From Streptomyces sp. CNH099 (GTDB lineage: Bacteria; Actinomycetota; Actinomycetes; Streptomycetales; Streptomycetaceae): 64,000 nucleotides of DNA. The position numbers and the translations under genes are program-made. The stretch is taken from contig AZWL01000001.1 of NCBI GenBank assembly GCA_000514715.1, positions 124,186 to 188,185 of the forward strand. Direction: 5' to 3'. This document shows, piece after piece, positions 1 through 8,890 of the stretch. A model generated the notes under the pieces. It searched no databases. It had not been told where the DNA came from and was given only the letters and a program-made list of their open reading frames with translations. Position 1 is the first letter of the stretch; each line of letters begins with the position of its first letter.

Positions 1-216
1 CTGCTCCGACCAGCCGAGGTCCATTCCCGCGCAGAACGCGCGCTCGCCGGCTCCCCGCAGCACCACCACGCAGACGTCCTCGTCGTCGTCCACCTCGGTG
101 AAGAACCGGCGGAGTTCGCGCATCGTCGTCGGGGTGAGCGCGTTGAGCTTCTCGGGCCGGTTCAGGGTCAGCCAGGCGACCCGCTCCTCGATCTTGAGGT
201 CGAGGGTTTCGTACAT
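1..216 (-). CDS. Enoyl-CoA hydratase/isomerase family protein, C-terminus beyond window
   Basis: The first 72 residues of a crotonase-family protein are visible and the rest lies left of the window. The N-terminus reads like a classic crotonase: a beta strand, then LNRPEKLNALT, then REL..FF.EVD and VVLRGAGERAFCAGMDL, which carries the first oxyanion-hole region (AFCAGMDL). Such enzymes hydrate or isomerise enoyl-CoA thioesters in the cytoplasm. The ATG at 216 follows a GAGGAG ribosome site 8 bases upstream. It lies 23 bases after the acyl-CoA dehydrogenase stop on the same strand, so the three genes 3118 to 1 look like one acyl-CoA degradation operon. The substrate cannot be told from this fragment. 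Confidence 0.88.
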   Translation of the reverse strand, partial: MYETLDLKIEERVAWLTLNRPEKLNALTPTTMRELRRFFTEVDDDEDVCVVVLRGAGERAFCAGMDLGWSEQ

Positions 217-239
217 GGAGTGGACTCCTCCTCGGTTCG

Positions 240-1529
240 TTAGCGGCTGCGCGGCAGTTTCAGCCCGCGGGTGGCGATGACGTCACGCTGGATCTCCGCT
301 GCGCCGCCGAGGAAGGTGGAGGCCACGGAGTCGCGCGCCATGTGGGTGAAGACGGCCCCGAGCGGGGCGTCGCGGCGCTGCCAGAGCTGGGCGTACCGGC
401 CGAAGGCCGAGGCGCCGGTACGGGCCAGCCGCTGGTGCAGCTCGGCGCCGAAGAGCTGGTTGACCGACGCCTCGTAGCCGGGCACGCCGCCGGCCGCCTG
501 CTGGGACACGGTGTACCGGGCGAGGTTGTACTGGACCCGGATCTCGGTGTGGCGGCGGGCGATCTCCTGGCGCAGCGCTGCCCTGGTGTCGTCCCGGAGG
601 AACCGGCGGCCCTCCGCCGAGCGGGCGTAGCCGACGAGTTCCGAGAGCGCCTGCTCGTACTTGATCGTGGCCCCGATGCCCGCCCGCTCGAAGCTCAGCG
701 CGGTCATGGCGACGTACCAGCCGCGGTTCTCCTCGCCGACCCGGTTGGCCGCCGGCACCCGTACGTCCTCGAAGAAGATCTCGCAGAACGGCGCCGCGCC
801 GCGGATGTCGCTGATCGGGCGGATGGTCACGCCGGGCGCGGTGGCGTCCACGAGCAGGAAGGTGATCCCGCGGTGCGGCTTCGTCGCCTCCGGGTCGGTG
901 CGGACGAGCACGAACAGCCAGTCGGCGTACTGCCCGAGCGAGGTCCACACCTTCTGCCCGTTGACGATGTACGTGCCGGTGTCCTCTTCCCCGCTCCCGG
1001 CTCCGCCGGAGCGGGAGGCGCCCCCGTCCTCGCGGACCGCGCGGGTGCGCAGCGAGGCGAGGTCCGACCCGGAGCCCGGCTCCGAGAACCCCTGCGCCCA
1101 GGTGACCTCGCCCCGGGCGATCGGCGGCAGGTGCGCGGCGCGCTGCGCGGCGGTGCCGTGCGCCAGGAGCGTCGGGCCGAGCAGGAAGGCGCCGATCCCG
1201 TTCACGGTGGGGACGCGGGCGCGCATCATCTCCTCCTGGAGGATGAACTCCTCCAGCGCCGACAGGCCCGCCCCGCCGTACTCGGGCGGCCAGTGCGGCG
1301 CTATCCAGCCGCGCTCGGCGAGGGCCGCGGCCCACGCCCGGGCCCCGTCGCGGCGCGCCGGGTCGCCGGAGACGCGGTCGACCGGCCAGTTGTAGCCCCA
1401 GACGTCCTCGGGTTCGAGGCTCTGCTCGGCCTCGGGGTCGGGCACGTAGGCCGGCGGGAAGCGGTCGCGCACGAAGGCGCGCACCTCTTCCCGGAAGGCC
1501 GCCTGCTCCGGGGTGTCCGCCCAGTTCAC
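240..1529 (-). CDS. Acyl-CoA dehydrogenase family protein
   Basis: A 429-residue flavoprotein of the usual acyl-CoA dehydrogenase length. It starts with the helical N-domain (TPEQAAFREEVRAFVRDRFP) and has the middle-domain FAD signature AQGFSEPGSGSDLASLRTRA. It ends with GGAAEIQRDVIATRGLKLPR, the family's C-terminal helix that contacts FAD and substrate. It should oxidise an acyl-CoA to the 2-enoyl-CoA, passing electrons to ETF. The start is the GTG at 1529, which overlaps the TGA of the upstream ligase (GTGA), so the two are translationally coupled. An insertion rich in Gly/Ser/Glu after RTRAV (about residues 165-180) is an unusual linker. With ligase upstream and hydratase downstream, the three genes form an activation, dehydrogenation, hydration series. 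The chain type is unknown. Confidence 0.9.
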   Translation of the reverse strand: MNWADTPEQAAFREEVRAFVRDRFPPAYVPDPEAEQSLEPEDVWGYNWPVDRVSGDPARRDGARAWAAALAERGWIAPHWPPEYGGAGLSALEEFILQEEMMRARVPTVNGIGAFLLGPTLLAHGTAAQRAAHLPPIARGEVTWAQGFSEPGSGSDLASLRTRAVREDGGASRSGGAGSGEEDTGTYIVNGQKVWTSLGQYADWLFVLVRTDPEATKPHRGITFLLVDATAPGVTIRPISDIRGAAPFCEIFFEDVRVPAANRVGEENRGWYVAMTALSFERAGIGATIKYEQALSELVGYARSAEGRRFLRDDTRAALRQEIARRHTEIRVQYNLARYTVSQQAAGGVPGYEASVNQLFGAELHQRLARTGASAFGRYAQLWQRRDAPLGAVFTHMARDSVASTFLGGAAEIQRDVIATRGLKLPRSR

Positions 1530-3118
1530 GCCTGCTCCCCCTCCCGGTCCCAGGTGCCGGGCGTGAGGCCGTGGTCGCCCTCGGCCCGCAGCCGGTACTT
1601 GGCGACCTTGTCGGTGGGCGTGCGCGGCAGGGCGTCGATGAACTCGACGTAGCGCGGGACCATGGAACGGGGCAGCCGCTCCGCGCAGAACGCCACCAGC
1701 TCGGCGGGCTCCAGCGCCGCTCCCGGCCGCAGCACGACCGTCAGTTTGACGTCCTCGTCGCCCAGCTCGGAGGGCACGCCGATGGCGGCCGACTCCAGGA
1801 CCGAGGGGTGCAGGTTGACCTCGCACTCCAGGTCGAAGGCGGAGATGTTCTCGCCGCGGCGCCGGATGGCGTCCTTCATCCGGTCGAGGAAGTAGAAGTA
1901 GCCGTCGGCGTCGCGCCACACGCGGTCGCCGGTGTGGAACCACATGTTGCGGAAGCAGTCGGCCGTGGCCCCGGGGGCGCCGTAGTAGCCGGTCGTGATC
2001 ACGAACGGCTGCCGCGGCCGCACGACCAGCTCCCCCGGCTCGTCCGCCCCGACCACGCGGTCCCACTCGTCGACCACCGCCACCTCGAACCGCTCCCCGT
2101 GGGCCTGCCCGCACGACCCGAGCCGCCACTCGCCGTACGGGCTGGCGGTGGCGATGCCGACCTCGGTGCTGGTGTAGGTCTCCACCGAGCGGACGCCGAA
2201 ACGTTCCAGCAGCGGTTCGTCGAGGCTCGACTTGCCCATGTAGAAGGTCTGCAGCGGATGCTCCTTGTCGCGCTCGGTGCGCGGCTGGTTGAGGAGTATC
2301 GGGATCATCGAGAAGACGCTCATGGCGACCTGCGCGTCGAACCTCCGCACGTCGTCCCAGAACCGCGAGGCGCTGAAGCGCTCGACGATGGCGATGGAAC
2401 CGCCGGCCAGGAGCGCCGACATCACGCCGTCCCAGAGCCCGGCGGCGTGGAACAGCGGCAGCGGGCAGTAGGTCGTCTTGCCCCACCGGTCCAGGAAGTC
2501 GAGCGAGTCCAGCGCACACGTCAGCGCGAGGGCGTGCGGGACCATCGCGCCCTTGGAGGGGCCGGTGGTGCCGGAGGTGTACATGATCGCCTGCAGATCG
2601 CCGAAGCCGACGTCGACGCGCGGTGCCTCCGCCCCGTTGGACAGCAGGCTGGACAGCGTCACGGCGGGCTTGCCGAGCCGCTGGAGCGGGACGTCGGACG
2701 CGCCCTCGGTGCGGACGATGAGGCGGCCCAGATCGGGCAGTTGCGGGGCGACCGCCGGCAGCCTGTCGGCGTACGGCGCGTCGATGATCAGTGCCGAGGC
2801 GTCGGACGTGTCCAGGACGTGCCGGAGCAGCTCGCCGCGGTAGCCGACGTTGATCGGCACGGCGACGGCGCCCAGCCGGGCCAGCGCGAAGATCACGTGG
2901 ATGAAGTCGGCACAGTTGGGGAGCATCACGCCGACGTGGTGGCCGCGGCCGATGCCCGCGGTGGCCAGACCCTGGGCCACGCGGTCGGCCATCGAGTCGA
3001 CCTCGCCGTAAGTGACCTCGCCCTCGTGGAACTTGAGGAAGGTCTCTGTTCGATGGGTTGCGGCCCGGTCTCTGAGTACGTCTCCGAGGACGAGGCCCTC
3101 CAGCGTTTCGTTGCGCAT
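1526..3118 (-). CDS. AMP-forming acyl-CoA ligase
   Basis: A 530-residue ANL-superfamily adenylating enzyme, likely making a CoA thioester for the dehydrogenase that follows. Motifs in order: the phosphate loop YTSGTTGPSKG at about residues 180-190, TYTSTEVG near 314-321, the TGD triad near 396, DRMKDAIRRRGENIS at about 412-426 (hinge and AMP/CoA site), and the C-terminal catalytic lysine region RTPTDKVAKYRL near 505-517. RRGENIS is common in the crotonobetaine/carnitine-CoA and medium-chain ligase branch. The ATG at 3118 follows AGAGG by about 6 bases. A longer frame reaching 3274 has no ribosome site and non-family sequence. It is the first gene of the operon. The true substrate is not visible. 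Confidence 0.88.
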   Translation of the reverse strand: MRNETLEGLVLGDVLRDRAATHRTETFLKFHEGEVTYGEVDSMADRVAQGLATAGIGRGHHVGVMLPNCADFIHVIFALARLGAVAVPINVGYRGELLRHVLDTSDASALIIDAPYADRLPAVAPQLPDLGRLIVRTEGASDVPLQRLGKPAVTLSSLLSNGAEAPRVDVGFGDLQAIMYTSGTTGPSKGAMVPHALALTCALDSLDFLDRWGKTTYCPLPLFHAAGLWDGVMSALLAGGSIAIVERFSASRFWDDVRRFDAQVAMSVFSMIPILLNQPRTERDKEHPLQTFYMGKSSLDEPLLERFGVRSVETYTSTEVGIATASPYGEWRLGSCGQAHGERFEVAVVDEWDRVVGADEPGELVVRPRQPFVITTGYYGAPGATADCFRNMWFHTGDRVWRDADGYFYFLDRMKDAIRRRGENISAFDLECEVNLHPSVLESAAIGVPSELGDEDVKLTVVLRPGAALEPAELVAFCAERLPRSMVPRYVEFIDALPRTPTDKVAKYRLRAEGDHGLTPGTWDREGEQA

Positions 3119-3242
3119 TCGAACCTCTGCTTCGCTGTGGGCGGCGCTGATTCGCTTGCGACACTCGAACTGCTTCTGACCACCAAGGTCATCAACATCG
3201 GACCACGAAAGGGGGGCTCTCGCAAGGGTGCTGCGCGCGCGG

Positions 3243-3290
3243 CCGGCCCGCCGGCCGGTGCCGGTCAACGGCACCGGCCCCGCGGGCCGG
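3243..3290 (-). terminator. Two-tier perfect hairpin after the ThuA-like gene
   Basis: Inner stem GGCCGGTGCCG (3253-3263) pairs perfectly with 3269-3279 across the loop GTCAA. An outer 8-bp stem CCGGCCCG (3243-3250) pairs with 3283-3290. It lies about 60 bases past the stop of the minus-strand ThuA-like gene and upstream of the ligase gene, the right place to end the 7431-3351 transcript. There is no U-tract, as is common in Streptomyces. Confidence 0.6.
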
Positions 3291-3350
3291 CGGTACGGCG
3301 GTACGGCGGCCGAGCCCGCACCGCCGCGCGCTCGGCACGGTCGTCGCTGG

Positions 3351-4316
3351 TTACGGTCTGCTGGACGGCCGACCGGTCGAACCCTTCGCGCACTGGCCCG
3401 GGCCGCTGGCGCCGGCGGCCCAGCTGATGCCTCCGACGAGGTGCTTGACGAGGTTGTTGTCGCCGCCGTTCTCGGTGTAGGACTCGGCGAAGTGGCCCAT
3501 GCCCGTCACCCAGATGCGGCCGCCGTCGTACCGCTTGTACCAGGAGATCGGGTGGTCCTTGCCCATCGCGTTCGGGCCGGGGTCGTACGACTCCTCGTCC
3601 AGCGTGGCCAGCACGTGCGCCTCGCCGCGCACGCTGCGGGCGAAGTTGTAGTGCTCGTCGCCGAAGCCGAACTCCCGGGGCAGGTGGCGCGTTGACGGAT
3701 GGTGGCGGTCGGCGACCCGTACCGTGGCGACGTTGTTCAGGTCGGTGGCGGCGTGGCCGGTCATCAGGGTGCCGACGGCGCTGCCGGGGCCGCCGTCCCA
3801 CCAGTCCCACGTGGTGGCGCCCGCGCCCATGTCGACCGCGTTGTGGTTGGCGGCGATCCCGCCGCCGGCGTTGACGAACCCCCGGATCGCGGCGCGCTGC
3901 TCGTCGTCCCACAGGGGGCCGGGACGGCCGCCGCCGAGCCACTGCGACGAGGCGTTGAAGAGGAAGATCGCGTCGTAGCGGGCGAGGTTGTCCGGGGTGA
4001 AGACGCGCGGGTTCGCGTCGGGGTGGTCGCAGTTGCCCGGGGCGCCGCCGAGGCCGTCGCAGTCCTCCCACACCGACGCGATCCCGGCCTCGTCCAGCGC
4101 CTTCTGGATCGGCCCGATGCCGCCGTCGATCGCGCCGGCGTGGCGGTACCCGGTCGTCCCGGTGTAGATCAGGACCGTCGGCTCGTCCCCGGCCCCGGGC
4201 TCGGGCTCGGGCTGCGCGGCTGCGGCCTGCGCGGGTGGGGCCGATGTCGCGAAAAGCGTGAGCCCCGCCGCCGCCAGCAACGCGCGGCGGTGAATGCTCG
4301 GTCCGGCATTCTGCAT
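3351..4316 (-). CDS. Secreted ThuA-like domain protein
   Basis: A 321-residue exported protein. The N-terminus carries SIHRRALLAAAGLTLF then AQAAAAQ, a short twin-arginine-like or Sec signal. From about residue 40 it reads as a ThuA-like domain (class-I glutamine-amidotransferase-like fold): VLIYTGTTGYRHAGAI, YDAIFLFNASSQWL, IRGFVNAGGGIAANHNAVD, HPSTRHLP, and the closing ISWYKRYDGGRIWVTGMGHFAESYTE. ThuA proteins are linked to sugar (trehalose, glycoside) metabolism, and in actinomycetes the domain is often exported. The ATG at 4316 has GAGGGAG 5-6 bases upstream. It is the last gene of a likely three-gene operon with the fused sigma factor and the alginate-lyase-like protein. The reaction is unknown for the family. 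Confidence 0.85.
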   Translation of the reverse strand: MQNAGPSIHRRALLAAAGLTLFATSAPPAQAAAAQPEPEPGAGDEPTVLIYTGTTGYRHAGAIDGGIGPIQKALDEAGIASVWEDCDGLGGAPGNCDHPDANPRVFTPDNLARYDAIFLFNASSQWLGGGRPGPLWDDEQRAAIRGFVNAGGGIAANHNAVDMGAGATTWDWWDGGPGSAVGTLMTGHAATDLNNVATVRVADRHHPSTRHLPREFGFGDEHYNFARSVRGEAHVLATLDEESYDPGPNAMGKDHPISWYKRYDGGRIWVTGMGHFAESYTENGGDNNLVKHLVGGISWAAGASGPGQCAKGSTGRPSSRP

Positions 4317-4373
4317 GGCACTCCCTCTCGTCTCGCCTGCCCCAGTCAACTACGGCTTCTTTTCCAGGGCATG

Positions 4374-6128
4374 TCAAGACCGGGTGGAGCGGCCGGGGGC
4401 CTGCGGCTCCTCCGCGACCTCGGAGCGTTGGGGGACTCCGGCCGGGTCGGCGGGGCGGGCGCGGGTGAGGTACTGCGGCACGGGGGTGCGGTTGTCGCCG
4501 GTGTCGCGGACGAGACCGTGGCGGACGATGCCGGCCCGCGGGTCCGGCGGCGTACGCAGGTCGAGTACGACGTCCTCGTAGGCGGCGGGCTGGATGATGA
4601 GGTTGTAGTCCGCGCCGCGTTCGTTCTGGTTGAGGGTGACCGAGCCGTCGAGCCAGAAGTACTCGTTCTGCCACATCTGCTGGGCGCCCGCGGGCAGCAC
4701 CGTGACCCCGATGGCCGGCGAGCCCATCCAGGTCTCGTCCGGGCTGCCCGGCTTCAGGTCGTCCATCCGCCGGCCGCCCCCGGAGGCGACGTGGAAGAGC
4801 CTGCCCTCCAGGCCGGTCCAGGAGGCCATGACCAGACTCCCCGGCCGCTGCACGGGCAGGATCTGCCAGCGGACCCGCACATAGCCCGTGCCGCGCAGCG
4901 TCACGCTCTCCCCCCGGTGGGTGAGGTTGGCGCTGGGGCCGCCGGTACTGGTCAGGCCGCGGTCCGCCCGGCGGGGCAGCGGGCCGGGCGGGCGGCCGGG
5001 GTCGGGGGCTTCGTCGACGGCGTCGACCACGCTGCCGTAACGGGCGGCCGGCCGCGGGTCCGGGGGCTCGGTGGTCGCGGTCGGCGGAGCGGAGGAGGGT
5101 GGTGCGCTCGTCGGGGGCGGCGTGCCGGGCGCCGGAGAGGAGGACGTCGCGGGGGCGGCGCTGCGCGGCGGCGGGTCGGCGGGCCGCTCGTAGACCAGCA
5201 GCGCCGCGCCGCCCGCCGCGAGCGTCGCCCCGGCCGTGACCGCCGCGGCGGGCTTGCCCAGCGCCGCGACCGCCTTCGCCGACCAGCCGGTGCCGAGGAG
5301 AGCCGCCGAGGCGGTCTTGCCGCCCAGTGCCAGGGAGAGCGCGAATCCCGTGGGCAGCGGCACCAGGGCCAGCCCCGCCAGCAGCTGCTCCGCCGGCACG
5401 ATCCCCGCGCGTGGCGCCCCGCAGCCGGCGCAGCCGCGGATGTGGCGGGCCAGCCGCTTGCGCCAGACGGAGACGGGCCTGCCGTCCCAGGTCGTGAGCA
5501 GGGCTCGCAGGCCGGCGCAGTGCGCCGGCTGCGGTCCGGCCAGCACCCGCACGATGCCGCGCGCCGTCTCCAGCCGCTCCTTCATCCGCTGGACGCGTAC
5601 GGCGGCGTGCGCCCGGTTGACGCCGAGCGCCTCGGCGAGGTCGCGGCGGCTCAGCTCGCCGGCCACCTCCAGCCACCACAGGGAGAGGAGTTGGCGGTCC
5701 TCGTCGTCCAGCCAGCGCGCCGCTTCCGCGACCTCACGCCGCTGCCCCTGCAGGTGCAGCCGCGCCACGGTGAGATCGGCGAAGTCCGCCGCCGCGGCCG
5801 GGCGGGCGGCGGACCCGGCCGCTGCGGACCCGGCCGCGGCCTCGGCCGCCCGCCCGCGGCGCCGGGCCCGCTCCCGTATCTGGCGCATGGCGATCGCGAC
5901 CAGCCAGGAGCGGAAGCGGTCCGGGTCGCGCAGCGAGGGCAGCCGGCGTACGGCGCGGAGCATCGTCTCCTGGACGACGTCGTCGACGTCGGCGTGGCCG
6001 CCCAGCGCCCGGCCGACGACGTTGTAGACGAGCGGCAGCCACCCGGCCACCAGCCGGTCCATCGCCTCCCGGTCACCGGACTGCGCCGCCGTGATGACCG
6101 CGCGCCACTCCCGCGCCTCCACCGTCAC
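4374..6128 (-). CDS. ECF sigma factor fused to zinc-finger, membrane and extracellular domains
   Basis: A 584-residue multi-domain regulator. Residues 10-92 are sigma region 2 (SGDREAMDRLVAGWLPLVYNVV ... DVDDVVQETMLRAVRRLP). Residues 135-190 are region 4 (DDEDRQLLSLWW, helix-turn-helix around DLAEALGVNRAHAAVRVQRMKERL). A ZAS-like HxxxCxxC motif follows at about 229-236 (RHIRGCAGC). A probable transmembrane helix sits near 296-313, then a Pro/Ser/Thr stalk (315-360), then about 220 residues of beta-rich sequence expected outside the cell. Normal ECF factors stop near 200 residues, so this looks like sigma and anti-sigma sensing parts in one chain. The protein would tether a sigma factor to the membrane and release it on an external signal. 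It lies 31 bases after the alginate-lyase-like gene. The ectodomain ligand is unknown. Confidence 0.85.
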   Translation of the reverse strand: MTVEAREWRAVITAAQSGDREAMDRLVAGWLPLVYNVVGRALGGHADVDDVVQETMLRAVRRLPSLRDPDRFRSWLVAIAMRQIRERARRRGRAAEAAAGSAAAGSAARPAAAADFADLTVARLHLQGQRREVAEAARWLDDEDRQLLSLWWLEVAGELSRRDLAEALGVNRAHAAVRVQRMKERLETARGIVRVLAGPQPAHCAGLRALLTTWDGRPVSVWRKRLARHIRGCAGCGAPRAGIVPAEQLLAGLALVPLPTGFALSLALGGKTASAALLGTGWSAKAVAALGKPAAAVTAGATLAAGGAALLVYERPADPPPRSAAPATSSSPAPGTPPPTSAPPSSAPPTATTEPPDPRPAARYGSVVDAVDEAPDPGRPPGPLPRRADRGLTSTGGPSANLTHRGESVTLRGTGYVRVRWQILPVQRPGSLVMASWTGLEGRLFHVASGGGRRMDDLKPGSPDETWMGSPAIGVTVLPAGAQQMWQNEYFWLDGSVTLNQNERGADYNLIIQPAAYEDVVLDLRTPPDPRAGIVRHGLVRDTGDNRTPVPQYLTRARPADPAGVPQRSEVAEEPQAPGRSTRS

Positions 6129-6159
6129 TCCCGTTGCAGATCGGCCGTCCCTGCGGAGG

Positions 6160-7431
6160 TCACTTGGCGTAGAGGAGGGTGCCGAAGCCGAGCTGGTCGT
6201 AGCCGCCGCTGTTGGGGCCGTAGTCCCCGCCGCCGCCCTCGGGGCGTACCTGCTCGGCGATCGCGGTGAGGTGCGGCACGGACAGCCGGAGGCGGCGGGC
6301 GTAGTGGTAGTGCAGCATGTCCCAGACCGGGCGGGCCTGGCCGCGGCTCGCCGCGGAGATGGCGGTGTGCGACCGCTGGGCGCAGTTCTGCCCGGTGCCC
6401 CAGGTGTACGTGGTGAAGGGGACGTCCCCGCCGAGGTTGTACTTGGCGACGTACTGGGCGGCCTTCATGAACCGGTTGTCGTCGTGGCCGTAGAGGTCGG
6501 TGCCCTGGCTCCAGGCCATCTCGCAGATCGCCCCCATCTGGCCCATGCCCATGAGGGAGTGGCCCTGGTCGCGGCCGGACTCCTGCCACTGCGCGAGTCC
6601 CTCGTCGTCGTAGACGAACGGGATGGCGTGCGGGAAGGAGCCGTTGCCCTCCCCCGTCTTCGCGTACTCCACGGCGCGGTCGAACAGGGCCTGGTCGTCG
6701 CAGAGGATCCCGATCGCCATGACGGAGGCCACGTTGCACAGGTCCCAGTTCGCCCAGTAGTTGGTGATGCAGGCGTCGTTGTGGTTGACCAGGAAGTGGT
6801 CGTTGAGCGGGTAGAAGACGTCCCGCATCATCTGCTGGAACCGCGCGAGTTCGAAGCCGGCGTAGTCGCGCATCAGCTCGGCGGCGTTGGCGAACTGCCA
6901 GCCGTAGATGCCGGCCGCCAGGAACCGGTCCGCGTTGCCCGTGACCGTCTTCAGCGTGCCCGACCAGGCGTTGAGGATGTCGCGGGCGGTGTCGCCGTGC
7001 TCGCGGGTGCCGCCGATGTGCCAGCGCAGGGCGTTCTGGTACGCGGCGTGGATGTCGTTGTACAGGACGGTGTAGTTCTGGCCCTCGCCGCCGCGGACGA
7101 CCGTCTCCAGCGGCCGGGGGGCCCACCCGCTCCCGGCGTGCGGGTTGGCGGTCAGCCGCCGCCAGCCGGAGATCCACGGCTCGTCGCCCGCGGCCACCCG
7201 GACCCTGGCCCGGTTCAGCTCGCCGTAGGCGTGCAGCATGCCGGGGTGGGTGAAGGCCGCGGACGCGGCCCGCGCGTCGTGTGCGGCACCCGCGTCCGCG
7301 TCGGGCGCGGCGTCGGCGGAGTCTCCGCCCCACGCGACGGCCACGCTGCCCGCGGCCCCTGCCGCCGCCAGCCCGCCGGCGGACTGCAGCACGCTGCGGC
7401 GGCTCGTGCGGTGTGCGTTGTGGTGACCCAT
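6160..7431 (-). CDS. Tat-exported alginate-lyase-family protein
   Basis: A 423-residue secreted protein. TSRRSVLQSAGGLAAAG near residue 9 is a twin-arginine signal followed by an Ala-rich cleavage zone. The mature part is all-helical in character, typical of the alginate_lyase Pfam fold (alpha/alpha toroid): FTHPGMLHAYGELNRARVRV, LNDHFLVNHNDACITNYWANWDL, EYAKTGEGNGSFPHAIPF, DQGHSLMGMGQMGAICEMAW. The Asn/His/Tyr-rich middle (VNHNDACITNYWAN and GRDQGHS) is where catalytic residues of such lyases lie. It probably cleaves uronic-acid polysaccharide outside the cell. True alginate specificity is not shown. The ATG at 7431 has AGGAG 7 bases upstream, and a longer frame to 7650 lacks support. It heads the operon with the fused sigma factor. 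Confidence 0.82.
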   Translation of the reverse strand: MGHHNAHRTSRRSVLQSAGGLAAAGAAGSVAVAWGGDSADAAPDADAGAAHDARAASAAFTHPGMLHAYGELNRARVRVAAGDEPWISGWRRLTANPHAGSGWAPRPLETVVRGGEGQNYTVLYNDIHAAYQNALRWHIGGTREHGDTARDILNAWSGTLKTVTGNADRFLAAGIYGWQFANAAELMRDYAGFELARFQQMMRDVFYPLNDHFLVNHNDACITNYWANWDLCNVASVMAIGILCDDQALFDRAVEYAKTGEGNGSFPHAIPFVYDDEGLAQWQESGRDQGHSLMGMGQMGAICEMAWSQGTDLYGHDDNRFMKAAQYVAKYNLGGDVPFTTYTWGTGQNCAQRSHTAISAASRGQARPVWDMLHYHYARRLRLSVPHLTAIAEQVRPEGGGGDYGPNSGGYDQLGFGTLLYAK

Positions 7432-7766
7432 GTACGGCTCCTGTGGGTGGGGGGACGGCGTGCTGTCCGTGCGGCACGCACATCTCAGGAGACGGCACCG
7501 TGGCGGCGGCGATAACAGTTTTTGGCGTGCGCCGGGTTCGCCGCACCGTGCCGACGCGTCGGCTCCACCCGCAGGCGTCGGCCAGCGGGTCACCCACGGT
7601 ACGGGAGCGGCGGACCACGCCGGGCGCCACCTCGACTTCGTGCAGCGCACAGGGGGTCGGCAGCGGCCGGATCTCGCTACTGAAGCGCTAAAGTAGCCGG
7701 GGCGACGACACTCGGGCCGCTCTGCCCGCCCGCAGGCCGGGGCTACGATGAGCGACCCACGACACG
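7432..7766. other. Divergent intergenic region between lyase and LacI genes
   Basis: 335 bases without a gene. The right part holds the operator-like inverted repeat at 7677-7696. The left part should hold the promoter of the minus-strand lyase operon, but I see no convincing -35/-10 pair there. Confidence 0.6.
7677..7696. promoter_or_regulatory. LacI-type operator upstream of the N-glycan regulator
   Basis: CTACTGAAGCGCTAAAGTAG is a 20-base inverted repeat with 16 of 20 symmetric positions (arms CTACT/AGTAG, centre AGCGCT). It lies 71-90 bases before the LacI start. Its core ACTGAAGCGCTAAAGT matches 8903-8918 before the mannosidase at 12 of 16 positions. AAGCGCT-centred palindromes are typical LacI-family targets, so this is the likely binding site of the protein at 7767-8819. 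Confidence 0.72.
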
Positions 7767-8819
7767 ATGGGGCTTCACATGGGGAACGATGCGCGCCGTC
7801 CCACCCTGCGCGACATCGCCGACCGGGTAGGCGTCTCCGAGGCCGCCGCCTCCTTCGCGCTCAACGGGAAGCCCGGCGTGTCCGAGGCCACCCGGCAGCG
7901 CGTGCTCCAGGCGGCCAGCGAACTCAACTGGGCTCCGCACCACGCGGCGCGCGCGCTCACCGGCGCCGGCACCGCGACCGTCGGCCTGGTCATCGCGCGC
8001 AGCGCGCAGGACGTCGGCTCCGAGCTGTTCTTCCACCGGCTGATGACCGGCATGCAGGCGGTGCTGAGCCGTCGGCGGTACGCCCTGCTGCTGCAGGTCG
8101 TGGACTCCGTCGACGAGGAGATCGACGTCTACCACATGTGGAAGCGGGAGCACCGGGTCGACGGAGTGGTGCTGGTGGACCTGCGGCGCGACGACCCGCG
8201 GCCCGAGGCCGTGGCGGAACTCGGACTGCCCGCGCTGATCGCGGGCGGGCCGGACCCGGCGGGCGTCGTCCCCTCGGTGTCCATCGACGACGCGGCGGCG
8301 ATGGCGTCCATCATGCGGCATCTCAAGGAGACCGGCCACGAGCGGATCGCCTACCTGTCGGGGCCGATAGCCCTGCTCCACGTCCACCGCCGGGTCGAGT
8401 CCTTCCTGCGCGCCTCGGCCGACCTCGGCATCGCGGACTGCCGCAGCCACGCGACGGACTTCTCGGCCGGCGCCGGCGACACCGCGACCACGTCCGCGCT
8501 GCTCGGCGACCCCAGGCCGACCGCGCTGATCTACGACAACGAAGTGCTCGCCGTCGCCGGCGTCGGCGCCATCCGGCGGATGTCGCTGCGCATCCCGGAG
8601 GACGTCGCGGTGGTCGTGTGGGAGGACACCCCCGTGTGCACGGTGCTCCAGCCGGCGCTCACCGCGCTGCGCCGCGACGCGGCGGGCTTCGGGGCGGACG
8701 TGGCGGAGCGCCTGCTGGAGGTCCTGGCGGGAGAGAAGGTGGCCGACTTCGAGGAGCGGGTGCCCACCCTGGTGCCGCGGGCCAGCACCGTCGGCGAACC
8801 GCCCGTCGGCGCGGGCTGA
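7767..8819 (+). CDS. LacI-family regulator of the N-glycan locus
   Basis: A 350-residue LacI/GalR repressor. The helix-turn-helix is at about residues 13-36 (TLRDIADRVGVSEAAASFALNGKPGVSEATRQRVLQAA) with the hinge helix near 50-62 (NWAPHHAARALTG). The periplasmic-binding-like ligand domain follows (TVGLVIARSAQDVG ... DGVVLVDLRRDDPR ... GHERIAYLSGPI ... TALIYDNEVLAVAGV ... IPEDVAVVVWEDTPV). The start may be ATG 7767 or ATG 7779; the second has GGGG about 6 bases before it and loses only MGLH. It reads away from the lyase operon and into the mannosidase-ABC-glycosidase genes, with matching operators before itself and before them. It most likely represses them until a mannose-containing oligosaccharide arrives. 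The inducer is inferred from the gene content. Confidence 0.88.
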   Translation: MGLHMGNDARRPTLRDIADRVGVSEAAASFALNGKPGVSEATRQRVLQAASELNWAPHHAARALTGAGTATVGLVIARSAQDVGSELFFHRLMTGMQAVLSRRRYALLLQVVDSVDEEIDVYHMWKREHRVDGVVLVDLRRDDPRPEAVAELGLPALIAGGPDPAGVVPSVSIDDAAAMASIMRHLKETGHERIAYLSGPIALLHVHRRVESFLRASADLGIADCRSHATDFSAGAGDTATTSALLGDPRPTALIYDNEVLAVAGVGAIRRMSLRIPEDVAVVVWEDTPVCTVLQPALTALRRDAAGFGADVAERLLEVLAGEKVADFEERVPTLVPRASTVGEPPVGAG

Positions 8820-8890
8820 CACGCGCCGGCGGCGGGCGCCCGCGCGTCCCCCGCCGCATCCCGGCCCCGGAATCTCACGTCCGGAAGCCG

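Noticed and set aside
240..3164. A single 974-codon frame that could look like a ligase-dehydrogenase fusion
   Set aside because: Only the dehydrogenase part is in the right frame. The ligase is read in another frame and the two overlap by a GTGA.
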